Shown: in pieces, positions 1-6,556 of the stretch
Numbering within the stretch: the stretch's first letter is position 1
How the letters are laid out: the number at the start of each line of letters is the position of its first letter
Origin: an uncultured Verrucomicrobiota bacterium
Lineage (GTDB): Bacteria; Verrucomicrobiota; Verrucomicrobiia; Limisphaerales; JADLHS01
Assembly: GCA_937894935.1 (NCBI GenBank)
Contig: CALAYC010000160.1
Location: 1 to 8,873 of the forward strand
Direction: 5' to 3'
DNA length: 8,873 nt
The notes under the pieces: model-generated
Databases searched by the model: none
The model's input: the letters and a program-made list of their open reading frames with translations, nothing else
Told to the model about the DNA's origin: nothing
Program-made: the position numbers and the translations under genes

Positions 1-1067
1 GTGTGCGATTTCATGCCCACGCCGACGATAGAAAGTTTGCCGATCTTTTCGTCAGTTAAAACTTCTTTGAAACCGATCTCGGCTTTCAATCCATCAATGA
101 CCTTTTGCGCCTTGAGCAAGTCCGGTTTGTCCACCGTGAACGAGAGGTCGGTTGCCGGTGCGCCGTTGCCGTGGCTGATGTTCTGCACAATCATATCCAC
201 GTTCACATTTGCGTCGCCGATGGCTTTGAAGATGTGTGCCGCCACACCGGGTTTATCGGGCACGGCCACGAGGGTGACTTTGGCCTGATTTTTGTCGAGC
301 GAGACGCCGCGTACGACGACGCCTTCCATGCTTTTGGTTTCTTCTTTCACAATCGTTCCGGGGTTATCATTCAAACTGGAGCGGACTTCAAACACGACGC
401 CAAACTTTTTCGCAAATTCCACCGAGCGACTCTGCATCACCTTGGCGCCGAGGCTCGCGAGTTCGAGCATTTCGTCATAGGAAATTTCCGGCAGCTTGGT
501 CGCATTCGGTACGAGCCGCGGGTCTGCGGTGTAAACGCCATCCACATCCGTGTAAATCTGGCAAAGATCCGCCTTCAACGCAGCGGCCATCCCAATCGCC
601 GTCAGGTCTGAACCACCGCGACCTAACGTCGTAATCTGACCATCTTTGGTCAGGCCTTGAAAACCGGCGACAATGACGACATTACCCGCGTCGAGCGCCT
701 GATGAACCTGCTTGGGTGTGATGTTGTGAATCTTGGCTTTGGTGTGAACGCCATCGGTGACGATGCCGGCTTGGGCACCGGTCATGGAAACGGCCGGGAC
801 GTTCAACGCATGCAATGCGATGGCCGTCAGCGCAATGGTCTGTTGTTCCCCGGTGGCGAGCAGCATGTCCATCTCGCGTTCGCTCGGCAGGGGAACGATG
901 TCTTTGGCGAGTTTGATGAGGCTGTCGGTGACGCCGCTCATCGCGGACACAACGACAACAACGCGATCACCGCGGCGGTGGTATTCGGCCACACGTCGGG
1001 CGACATTCTTGATGCGATCTGTGTTGCCGACTGACGTGCCGCCGTACTTCTGAACAATCAATGCCAT
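1..1067 (-). CDS. lysC: Aspartate kinase (aspartokinase), C-terminus cut off by the window edge
   Basis: This enzyme phosphorylates L-aspartate with ATP, the first step of lysine, threonine, methionine and diaminopimelate synthesis in the cytoplasm. Translation from the ATG at 1067 gives MALIVQKYGGTSVG, and KYGGTS is the aspartokinase nucleotide-binding signature. Further on come VVVVSAMSGVTDSL, LLATGEQQT, the segment TTLGRGGSDLTA, and YTDVDGVYTADPR, which together form the amino-acid kinase domain (about residues 1-230). After residue 260 the ACT regulatory region begins (VTLVAVPDKPGVAAHIFKAI), followed by a second ACT-like stretch reaching GVGMKSH at the edge. About 355 residues are visible of a usual length near 405-415, so only the end of the last ACT domain is missing. 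Two ACT domains suggest feedback control by lysine and/or threonine. No clear Shine-Dalgarno and no lysine riboswitch is evident in the 139-base gap upstream. Identification is secure. Confidence 0.97.
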   Translation of the reverse strand, partial: MALIVQKYGGTSVGNTDRIKNVARRVAEYHRRGDRVVVVVSAMSGVTDSLIKLAKDIVPLPSEREMDMLLATGEQQTIALTAIALHALNVPAVSMTGAQAGIVTDGVHTKAKIHNITPKQVHQALDAGNVVIVAGFQGLTKDGQITTLGRGGSDLTAIGMAAALKADLCQIYTDVDGVYTADPRLVPNATKLPEISYDEMLELASLGAKVMQSRSVEFAKKFGVVFEVRSSLNDNPGTIVKEETKSMEGVVVRGVSLDKNQAKVTLVAVPDKPGVAAHIFKAIGDANVNVDMIVQNISHGNGAPATDLSFTVDKPDLLKAQKVIDGLKAEIGFKEVLTDEKIGKLSIVGVGMKSH

Positions 1068-1206
1068 AAAAAACTTGGAACGGCGCGCCGGTTTTTGAGT
1101 GGCTACGAAGTCCCAAAGGGACGGGGAGGCTAGCAAAAACGCGCGGTTTGAAAAGGGCGGAGTTAGCCGTTGAAAGCAGAAGCAAAAGCAGCTTAAGCAA
1201 CCGTTA

Positions 1207-1686
1207 TTACGCCGCTTCGTCAGTCGTTACGCGGGTTGACTGATAGAGCAACAGCGCCGCGAGAGCTGTGAGCGCCAGATTGCGGAAAAAGGCAAAGGCG
1301 ACGGATTCCAGAAATCGCGCCAGGCTGGAAGTGCGGGAGTCCAGTCCGAGAATGTTCAGGTCGAAACAGCCGCATGAAATGTCGATACCACGTGCCCAGG
1401 CCTGCCCCGTGGCCAGGACAAAGATGACCAGCAGGCCGGTCACCAATAGTAATGCCGTCGGTTGCCAAAAGCCCGCCAGCAACAGCAGTCCGCAAATCAA
1501 TTCCACCCACGGCAACACGACGGCGGTGATTTGCAACAGTGCGCGCGGCAAAGGCAGTTCATAACCGTAGATTGAGCCGAGAAATTCCGTTGGGTTCGCG
1601 AGCTTCGAAACGGCCGCCCAGAGCATCAGAATCGCGAGGAGAAATCGCAGGGTGCGCTCGACGTTCGGTGAAAGCGAGAACTTCAT
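1207..1686 (-). CDS. MauE/DoxX-like redox-associated membrane protein
   Basis: The product is 159 residues with four likely membrane helices (about residues 12-30, 48-72, 76-94 and 130-150). Between the third and fourth is an ARGIDISCGCF motif (Cys105-Gly-Cys107). The four-helix layout with a CxC before the last helix is characteristic of the MauE branch of the DoxX-like membrane proteins. MauE is needed for disulfide formation or maturation in methylamine dehydrogenase biogenesis, and related proteins are generally thought to be thiol-redox partners. The ATG overlaps the stop codon of the upstream rhodanese gene as ATGA, so the two are probably translationally coupled and work together at the membrane. 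No methylamine dehydrogenase genes are nearby, so a mau-specific role is not supported. Length is ordinary for the family. The family assignment is solid, but the substrate is unknown. Confidence 0.85.
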   Translation of the reverse strand: MKFSLSPNVERTLRFLLAILMLWAAVSKLANPTEFLGSIYGYELPLPRALLQITAVVLPWVELICGLLLLAGFWQPTALLLVTGLLVIFVLATGQAWARGIDISCGCFDLNILGLDSRTSSLARFLESVAFAFFRNLALTALAALLLYQSTRVTTDEAA

Positions 1687-2498
1687 GGTGCGACAGGAGC
1701 GGGTTTCACGAGTTCGGCCTGTTGATATTCAGCGTAGCCGCCGGTCATGTAGCGAACTGCCGGATAATGAAACTCGTTTACAAATCGCGCCGCAACGCGT
1801 GCCGATTGCGAGCAACTCGTGCTGCTGCAATACAAAATCACAATTCTGCCTTCCGGTTGTTGATCGAGAAATTTTTTGAAGTCGTCGGGCATACTCATTT
1901 CCGGCAGCGAAATCGCACCCGGAATGTGGCCCGCGTCATACAACGCTTTATGGCGCACGTCCACGAGCACGGCGCGACCGGCCGCGACGAGTACTTTCGC
2001 TTCGGGCCAATGAATCGGTGCTGGATTGGCCGGATTATTCGTGTCGCTGACAGGTGTTGGAACGTGATTGTGCGAATGCAGTGACGGTGGCTGCGGTTTC
2101 GTTGCAACGGATTTGATTGTGGGCTGAGTCGGGACGGGTGTGGGCGTGGACTGAGGCGCGGGTGACTGCGCGGCAAGTTGAACGTTGCTGTTGGACCGCC
2201 ATGGTTTGGGGGGAACTGGTGACGGAGCGGAGTCGCTGTTTTTCTCAATCGGCGAATCAACCGACGAATCAGTTTGCGACATAGCAATGCTCGGACTTGC
2301 TGCGGGCGAGTTGAATTTAACTCCAACCGGATTCGCGGAATTGAACGTGAATCCCAACACGGTACTCAGCGCGAGAATCGCGATGAGCTGGAATATCACG
2401 TTGTGCGGTGAGAAGCGTGCGGGCGTGGTCGAATTCGTTGGGGACTGCGGTGAAGGGGACGTCGCGGCTTTTGACGGTTGTTTCCGGCGCTTGCTCAT
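1683..2498 (-). CDS. Membrane-anchored rhodanese-like protein with a proline-rich linker
   Basis: The ATG at 2498 gives 271 residues. It begins with a Lys/Arg/Pro/Ser-rich stretch (MSKRRKQPSK) and has one membrane helix at about residues 33-53 (VIFQLIAILALSTVLGF). A long linker rich in Pro, Ser and Thr follows (about 65-160), then a rhodanese domain (about 163-265). Domain landmarks are VLVDVRHKALYDAGHIPGA, the active-site loop YCSSTSCSQSA with Cys224 in the catalytic position and a second Cys229, and MTGGYAEY near the end. Rhodaneses carry a persulfide on the active-site cysteine. With a cytoplasmic basic N-terminus, the domain would face the periplasm. A longer reading from a TTG at 2534 adds 12 residues, but the ATG has an AGG ten bases upstream and is preferred. 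The ATGA overlap with the MauE-like gene implies a two-gene unit for sulfur or disulfide chemistry outside the membrane. The natural substrate is not known. Confidence 0.88.
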   Translation of the reverse strand: MSKRRKQPSKAATSPSPQSPTNSTTPARFSPHNVIFQLIAILALSTVLGFTFNSANPVGVKFNSPAASPSIAMSQTDSSVDSPIEKNSDSAPSPVPPKPWRSNSNVQLAAQSPAPQSTPTPVPTQPTIKSVATKPQPPSLHSHNHVPTPVSDTNNPANPAPIHWPEAKVLVAAGRAVLVDVRHKALYDAGHIPGAISLPEMSMPDDFKKFLDQQPEGRIVILYCSSTSCSQSARVAARFVNEFHYPAVRYMTGGYAEYQQAELVKPAPVAP

Positions 2499-2643
2499 CG
2501 CGAGCGAGCCTAGCAAGCATCGCGCGATTCGCAACGAAACTTCTGATGAGAGCTTTCGGATTCGCGCTTACGAATTTTTCTTATCAGTTTTCCTCTCCAT
2601 CCAATCCCAACAAGGAAGGGCGTGCGATGCGCAAGATTCGGTG

Positions 2644-2668
2644 ATCTCGATGCGGCGCGAATCGAGAT
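2644..2668. repeat. Short inverted repeat between the lipoprotein and rhodanese genes
   Basis: ATCTCGAT (2644-2651) and ATCGAGAT (2661-2668) form a perfect 8-base stem around the nine-base GCGGCGCGA. It lies just downstream of the lipoprotein stop at 2684 on the minus strand. No run of T follows on that strand, so it is not a standard intrinsic terminator. It could be an attenuating or mRNA-stabilising hairpin, or chance. Confidence 0.4.
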
Positions 2669-2683
2669 AATCAGTCCGTGCAG

Positions 2684-2869
2684 TCAGAGCGTGTCGCCAA
2701 CGGGAACGACGGTCCAGCCGGTCGGCTGATCGGCGTGGACGGTTGTCGTCAGACGAGTGAGCGACGCAGTGGCTGTCTCGGCGGTGCAAGGTTGGGGCGT
2801 CACGCTGCGACATCCGACCGTGAATGCGGCACTGGCGACGAGCAACAAAGCGAGACGAAGAAATTTCAT
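2684..2869 (-). CDS. Small predicted lipoprotein
   Basis: The product is 61 residues, starting at the ATG at 2869. The N-terminus MKFLRLALLLVASAAFTVGC is a lipoprotein signal sequence. It has a basic n-region (Lys2, Arg5), a hydrophobic core and a Cys at position 20 after Val-Gly, suitable for signal peptidase II cleavage and lipidation. The mature part is only about 42 residues, with a second Cys (in CRSVTPQPC), Thr-rich sequence and no recognisable domain. An in-frame GTG-less extension of four residues upstream is possible but adds nothing. The gene is divergent from the beta-barrel gene at 2957, leaving an 87-base shared promoter region, and is co-directional with the rhodanese gene 185 bases downstream. 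The antisense frame is open across it, so the signal peptide is the main evidence for this strand. I do not recognise a family. Confidence 0.66.
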   Translation of the reverse strand: MKFLRLALLLVASAAFTVGCRSVTPQPCTAETATASLTRLTTTVHADQPTGWTVVPVGDTL

Positions 2870-2956
2870 AACAGTCGGCATTCAGTCGGGATTAAAAACT
2901 GGATTAGCGATAGCAGCGGGCGACGCCGTTGGCCACGGCAAATTAGGCAACTGGGA

Positions 2957-4210
2957 ATGTTTTTAGTCCTGCTTACCGTCGCATGGTCCAGTGCAGGAGA
3001 ATCATTAATTTCAACCAATGCCGCTTCGTGGAAAATCAGCGCCACTGCGACGCTCAAAGAAACATTCGACAGCAACGTTTATCTTCAGGACGAGGCCAAT
3101 CTCGCCCGACGCGAATCGTTGGTGACGTCGCTGCGATCCCAATTTGCAATGCGTTGGATGGAGTCGCCGGTGGGAAATGCGACGATAAGTTATCAACCGG
3201 AGGCGCACTGGTTTCATTCCGAATCGTCCGAGAACTTTGTGTTGCAGCGCGCGGTTATGGATCTCTCGGGTCGTGCTGCGGATACCGGTTACGAATTCAT
3301 CACCAGCGCGGTGCTGATTGATGGCGATTCGTCCGGATTGATCTGGTCCGGTCCGGGTGGCGCGCCGGCAACCGGAGCCGCCACGGTGCGCGATCGACGA
3401 GATGCGGCGATTTATCGCTCCAGTCTGCGAATCACGCAAAATTTCGGCGCGTGGTTCGCGCGTCCGGTAGCAACCTTTTATCTTCACGATTTCCAAACCG
3501 ATCATCGCGCTACGCCGGATTATCAAAGTTTTGTAGATCGCGGCGAAGTTACGGCAGGACTCGACCTCGGGTATCGCGGCAAGAGCGTTGTTTTGTGGAC
3601 CGGTTATCGCTACGGCGCACAGGAGCAGGCGCGGCTGTTGCAATTCCCGGAGGAATATGACAGCCGATTTCATCGCGTGTTGTTTGGAATCGAAGGACGA
3701 TTTACATCGTGGTTGAAAGGCAGTGTGAATCTTGGGCCGGAGTTTCGGCGTTACGGCAACAAGGTTCATGCGAATTTTGGTGATCGCGACGAACTCAATT
3801 TTTACGTGGAAGCCAATCTGACGCTCACACCCACGGACGCAGATGAAATCACGTTGTTGGCAAAACGCTTTGAGCAACCGGGTTCAAGCGGGCGGGCGGC
3901 GTACGAAGACTCGACGTACGAAATCGCCTGGCGTCACAAATTTTGCGACACGTGGACGGTGGGCCTCTGCGGGCGGGCGTATGGAACGGCTTTTCTAAAA
4001 CCAGCTCAACGTGATGATTGGATCTTCAGCGAGAGCGTTTTTGTTAATTATCGCCTCCGCAAATCGCTGGACATGGAATTATCCTACACTGACGAGTCAG
4101 GGGAAACGACGACGCCTGCAGCCTCTGGTCGTGAATATCGCCGGCATCTCGTTGCCATCGGCGTGCGTTATCAATTTGATCTGCGGCAATCGCTGGCTTC
4201 GTCGAAGTGA
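2957..4210 (+). CDS. Predicted outer-membrane beta-barrel protein
   Basis: From the ATG at 2957 the product is 417 residues. It begins with a hydrophobic export signal (MFLVLLTVAWSSAGES) and continues with alternating polar/aromatic beta-strands typical of an outer-membrane barrel. Examples are AIYRSSLRITQNFGAWFARP, VVLWTGYRYGAQEQ, FYVEANLTLTPT, YEIAWRHKFCDTWTVGLCGR and VFVNYRLRKSLDMELSYT. The last strand is HLVAIGVRYQFDLRQ. The early segment ATATLKETFDSNVYLQDE resembles the start of exopolysaccharide- or capsule-associated barrel proteins of Gram-negative bacteria, but I cannot name a family. The frame stays open upstream to a GTG at 2678. That extension is Arg/Gly-rich, lacks a signal and would run over the divergent lipoprotein gene, so the start at 2957 is preferred. 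A non-ATG start slightly upstream, including RRRWPRQIRQLG as a basic n-region, is possible. GGGA directly precedes the ATG but is too close to be a good ribosome site. Confidence 0.75.
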   Translation: MFLVLLTVAWSSAGESLISTNAASWKISATATLKETFDSNVYLQDEANLARRESLVTSLRSQFAMRWMESPVGNATISYQPEAHWFHSESSENFVLQRAVMDLSGRAADTGYEFITSAVLIDGDSSGLIWSGPGGAPATGAATVRDRRDAAIYRSSLRITQNFGAWFARPVATFYLHDFQTDHRATPDYQSFVDRGEVTAGLDLGYRGKSVVLWTGYRYGAQEQARLLQFPEEYDSRFHRVLFGIEGRFTSWLKGSVNLGPEFRRYGNKVHANFGDRDELNFYVEANLTLTPTDADEITLLAKRFEQPGSSGRAAYEDSTYEIAWRHKFCDTWTVGLCGRAYGTAFLKPAQRDDWIFSESVFVNYRLRKSLDMELSYTDESGETTTPAASGREYRRHLVAIGVRYQFDLRQSLASSK

Positions 4211-4231
4211 GTTGGTTGATGGATTTAGTCG

Positions 4232-4254
4232 GTAGCAGCGGATGTGGGGCCGCT
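4232..4254. repeat. Degenerate copy of the stem-loop repeat also found at 5121-5143
   Basis: The 23 bases here match the reverse complement of 5121-5143 at 18 positions. Both share GTAGCAGC at one end, followed by a stem-loop. Here the stem is AGCGG/CCGCT. In the other copy it is AGCCGAC/GTCGGCT. One stem pair is C-G in one copy and G-C in the other, a compensatory change that supports structure rather than chance. It sits 22 bases after the stop codon of the beta-barrel gene, where it could act as an mRNA 3'-end structure. Confidence 0.5.
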
Positions 4255-4370
4255 CTGAACTACGAGCTAAATGAACAGTCGCTTTTTGCCAAGTAGAGTA
4301 AGCCGCAGTTCCGACTGAAATTCCCGCTTCCGGCCTTGTTTGTCGTGCCGACGCAGGCTGGTTTTGGCCC

Positions 4371-4691
4371 ATGCCAACGGCAGCAACATTGCTCCGTCCG
4401 CACATCAAACTCGATGCGCGCGGCGTGGCGTGGATTGATGACACGAACACGAAAGTCATCGAAGTGGCGCAGGACATGATTGCGCACGGCTGGAGTCCGG
4501 AGGAAATCCATTTTCAACACGCGCACCTCTCGCTGGCGCAGATTCATGCCGCGCTGGGTTATTACTACGATCACCAGCCGGAGTTCGATGCGGCCATTCA
4601 AGAATCCGTCCGTCGCGTAAGCGAACTGCGAGATCAAGCGACGGAATCTCCCCTCCGTAAAAGGCTGCGCGAACTGGGCAAGCTGGCGTGA
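4371..4691 (+). CDS. DUF433 domain protein, putative antitoxin-like partner
   Basis: The product is 106 residues. The segment VIEVAQDMIAHGWSPEEIHF followed by AHLSLAQIHAALGYYYDHQPEFDAAIQ is a clear DUF433 signature. This small family has a winged-helix or helix-turn-helix-like fold and is commonly encoded immediately before DUF5615 PIN-like proteins. By that association it is treated as the likely antitoxin or DNA-binding partner. The C-terminal part (SVRRVSELRDQATESPLRKRLRELGKLA) is charged and helical, as expected for a toxin-neutralising tail. The stop codon overlaps the GTG start of the next gene (GTGA, 4688-4691). The gene appears intact and of ordinary length, although its partner is broken. 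The ATG at 4371 matches the usual MPT...LRPHI beginning, so the start is likely right. A role in toxin-antitoxin control is inferred from family context only. Confidence 0.85.
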   Translation: MPTAATLLRPHIKLDARGVAWIDDTNTKVIEVAQDMIAHGWSPEEIHFQHAHLSLAQIHAALGYYYDHQPEFDAAIQESVRRVSELRDQATESPLRKRLRELGKLA

Positions 4692-4999
4692 GCCTCGGCC
4701 TCTACTTGGATGTTCACGTGCCCGCTGCGATCACAAGGGCGCTGGTTCTCCGCGGCGTGGACGTCCTGACCGCCCAACTGGACGGGACCGCCAAGCTCGA
4801 CGATGCCGCTTTGTTGGATCGGACTACGGATCTTGGTCGCGTGCTCTTCAGTCAGGATGAAGATCTTCTGACTTAAGCGACCAAGCGACAACGCACCGGC
4901 CAGCGTTTTGGCGGCGTCATCTACGCGCATCAACTCGGCATCACCCGCACAACGTTGTCGGCGATGACGCTCAACGACAAACCACCGTGCGGAGAATAA
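4688..4999 (+). pseudogene. DUF5615 PIN-like (Mut7-C-type) toxin-like gene, broken by an in-frame stop
   Basis: From the GTG at 4688 the frame reads MSLGLYLDVHVPAAITRALVL, then GVDVLTAQLDGTAKLDDAALL and LGRVLFSQDEDLLT, ending at TAA (4874-4876) after 62 residues. This is the front half of a DUF5615 PIN-like protein, with the conserved acidic residues in YLDVHV and QDEDLL still present. In the same frame directly after the stop the family sequence resumes: ATKRQRTGQRFGGVIYAHQL, then GITR. Homologues usually have Glu where TAA lies (LLxEA), so a single GAA-to-TAA change is the simplest explanation. After GITR the reading no longer resembles the family, and the frame ends at 4997-4999. The usual ending of about 30 residues (a helix then a strand with FLP) is absent. 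Both a nonsense change and a lost 3' end therefore point to a dead gene. It overlaps the DUF433 stop by four bases. Confidence 0.82.
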
Positions 5000-5000
5000 A

Positions 5001-5092
5001 CCGCGAAAGACACAAACCACGCGAAAGGAAATCGGTTAAAGCGGCCGTCGTTTTGTCCCCGTCCATTTTCGCGTATTTGGCGTATTTCGCGG
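5001..5092. repeat. Pair of 26-base inverted repeats
   Basis: The left arm at 5001-5026 begins CCGCGAAAGAC and ends ACGCGAAA. The right arm at 5067-5092 read in reverse complement begins CCGCGAAATAC and ends ACGCGAAA. The arms match at 21 of 26 positions, with eight identical bases at both ends. They are separated by 40 bases that hold no gene. The left arm starts two bases after the end of the degraded DUF5615 frame. The arms could be two oppositely oriented copies of a dispersed intergenic repeat, or the ends of a decayed miniature element. Confidence 0.6.
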
Positions 5093-5110
5093 TTGCTTCC
5101 GGGATGCCTT

Positions 5111-5154
5111 ATTGAGTTTGAGCCGACTCACGTCGGCTGCTACAGAAACTCAAT
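5111..5154. repeat. Two-part nested hairpin overlapping the moeB stop codon
   Basis: An outer pair ATTGAGTTT (5111-5119) and AAACTCAAT (5146-5154) encloses an inner pair AGCCGAC (5121-5127) and GTCGGCT (5132-5138) with a four-base loop TCAC. The stop codon of the moeB-like gene (TGA, complement of 5150-5152) lies in the outer arm, so the 3' end of that mRNA would fold into this structure. No T-run follows on the minus strand, so a canonical intrinsic terminator is not shown. RNA 3'-end protection or factor-dependent termination are possible. The inner part is the better copy of the repeat at 4232-4254. Confidence 0.65.
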
Positions 5155-6298
5155 ACCGCGGCACTTTGGAATCAATCTCCTCGCTCCAGGCAGTGATGCC
5201 GCCTTTGACGCTCTTGAGATATTTGAATCCCTGTTGGCGCAGGAAGTTCAGCGCCTTCATCGAGCGCACACCTGCTTTGCAGTGGATGTAGTAGGTCTGG
5301 TTCGGATCGAGTTCGGTGAAGCGCGATTCAATCTGGCTCAAAGGCAGCAACGGCACGCCGTCCACTTTGGCGATCTCGTATTCGTCCGGTTCGCGCACGT
5401 CGATGACTTTGATGCCGAGGCTCGGGTTATCCAGCGCCTTTTTCATGTCCTGCACGGTGACTTCGTCGGGATTGCTCTCCGGTTCGGCCGGTGCGGGTTG
5501 AATGCCGCAGAATTGTTCGTAATCGATCAATTCCTTGATTGTCGGATTGTCGCCGCAAATCGGGCAGGCCGGGTCGCGCCGCAATTTCAGTTCGCGGAAC
5601 TTCATGTCGAGTGCGTTGAACAACACAAGTCGGCCAATGAGCGACGTGCCTTTGTTGAGGGCGAGTTTCAAAATTTCGGTCGTCTGGATGCAACCAATGA
5701 TGCCGGGTAACACGCCGAGCACACCACCTTCCGCGCAACTCGGCACCATACCGGGCGGCGGCGGTTCGGGATACAGACAGCGATAGCAGGGTCCGCCGAG
5801 ATGCGGCGCAAACACACTGGCCTGGCCTTCGAAACGGAAGATCGAGCCATAGACGTTCGGCTTTTTGAGCAACACGCACGCGTCGTTGGTGAGGTAGCGC
5901 GTCGGGAAATTGTCCGTGCCGTCCACGACGATATCGTAGGGGCGGATGATGTCGAGCGCGTTGCTGGAATTGATCGCGGTGTTGTGAATGACGACTTCGG
6001 TATTGGGATTGATGCCCGCGATGGTTTCCTTGGCAGACTCGGCTTTGGAGCGACCGACGTCGGCGTCTGTGTGGAGAATCTGGCGTTGCAGATTGGAATA
6101 ATCCACGGTGTCGAAATCCACGATGCCGATCTTGCCGATGCCTGCGGCGGCGAGATACATGGCGATGGGCGAGCCGAGCCCGCCCGCGCCGATGCACAGG
6201 ACGCTGGTGGCTTTGATTTTCTTTTGCCCGGCCAGACCGACTTCCGGCAGGATCAGATGCCGCGAATAACGGCGGATTTCTTCATTGCTCAGGTTCAT
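5150..6298 (-). CDS. moeB: MoeB/ThiF-type adenylyltransferase with C-terminal rhodanese domain
   Basis: The product is 382 residues and uses ATP to adenylate the C-terminal Gly-Gly of a ubiquitin-like sulfur carrier (MoaD, ThiS or similar). The fused rhodanese then helps turn the acyl-adenylate into a thiocarboxylate. The E1-like domain (about 1-250) starts RYSRHLILPEVG. It has the nucleotide loop GAGGLGSP (37-44), DFDTVDYSNLQRQ (61-73), VDGTDNF (125-131), a zinc site made of CYRC (171-174) and CPIC (245-248), and the catalytic-cysteine region PSCAEGGVLG (Cys188). The rhodanese domain (about 278-380) has IDVREPDEYE and the active loop HCKAGVRS (Cys340), then GGITAWS. Length and order match the MoeB/MoeZ/MOCS3 fusion type. 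The sulfur carrier and other cofactor genes are not in the window, so the pathway (molybdopterin, thiamine or cysteine) cannot be fixed, and the symbol reflects the closest family. The ATG at 6298 matches the usual MxLSxEEIxRYSRH beginning. There is no strong ribosome site. Confidence 0.95.
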   Translation of the reverse strand: MNLSNEEIRRYSRHLILPEVGLAGQKKIKATSVLCIGAGGLGSPIAMYLAAAGIGKIGIVDFDTVDYSNLQRQILHTDADVGRSKAESAKETIAGINPNTEVVIHNTAINSSNALDIIRPYDIVVDGTDNFPTRYLTNDACVLLKKPNVYGSIFRFEGQASVFAPHLGGPCYRCLYPEPPPPGMVPSCAEGGVLGVLPGIIGCIQTTEILKLALNKGTSLIGRLVLFNALDMKFRELKLRRDPACPICGDNPTIKELIDYEQFCGIQPAPAEPESNPDEVTVQDMKKALDNPSLGIKVIDVREPDEYEIAKVDGVPLLPLSQIESRFTELDPNQTYYIHCKAGVRSMKALNFLRQQGFKYLKSVKGGITAWSEEIDSKVPRY

Positions 6299-6323
6299 AT
6301 CAAAAACTGAATTTGGGACTCAG

Positions 6324-6367
6324 GAAATCAGGCGCGGACGACCACTGTTTCCGGCTTTCCTGATTTC
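6324..6367. repeat. Inverted repeat in the region upstream of moeB
   Basis: GAAATCAGG (6324-6332) and CCTGATTTC (6359-6367) are perfect 9-base complements with 26 bases between them. On the minus strand this lies in the leader before the moeB ATG, and just beyond it is an A+T-rich patch (6363-6390) that could include a -10 region. It may be a 5'-leader hairpin or a dispersed repeat. The rest of 6299-6556 holds no gene I can support. It has one small hairpin (TGTTCTT/AAGAACA, 6513-6529). Confidence 0.45.
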
Positions 6368-6556
6368 TAAATTAATTATTAGAACCAAATTCGAGTGTGT
6401 CAGCGTAGAAGAGATGGCCGGGAAATCAAGTCGGGCGGTGGAAAGATACGGGATGAACTTGTGAGGAAGGACAGACAAGGAAACAGGGGCAGTGGAATGG
6501 GAGAAGCGGAATTGTTCTTCCCAAGAACATTCCTCCAAAAGTTAAATTGCCGGAGG

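Noticed and set aside
105..611. Long plus-strand frames across the left edge
   Set aside because: They are shadows opposite the aspartate kinase gene, whose motifs are unmistakable on the minus strand.
1082..1133. GC palindrome (CGGCGCGCCG) and GTCCC/GGGAC hairpin between MauE-like gene and lysC
   Set aside because: The first has no loop and the second has only five pairs. Neither is followed by a T-run in the right direction, so I do not call a terminator or riboswitch.
2678..2956. N-terminal extension of the barrel protein to a GTG at 2678
   Set aside because: The extension is basic and Gly-rich without a signal, and it lies antisense to the lipoprotein gene. The signal peptide begins at 2957.
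5427..6197. A 256-codon Arg/His-rich minus-strand frame inside moeB
   Set aside because: It is an out-of-frame shadow of the moeB-like gene with the biased composition typical of G+C-rich shadows.
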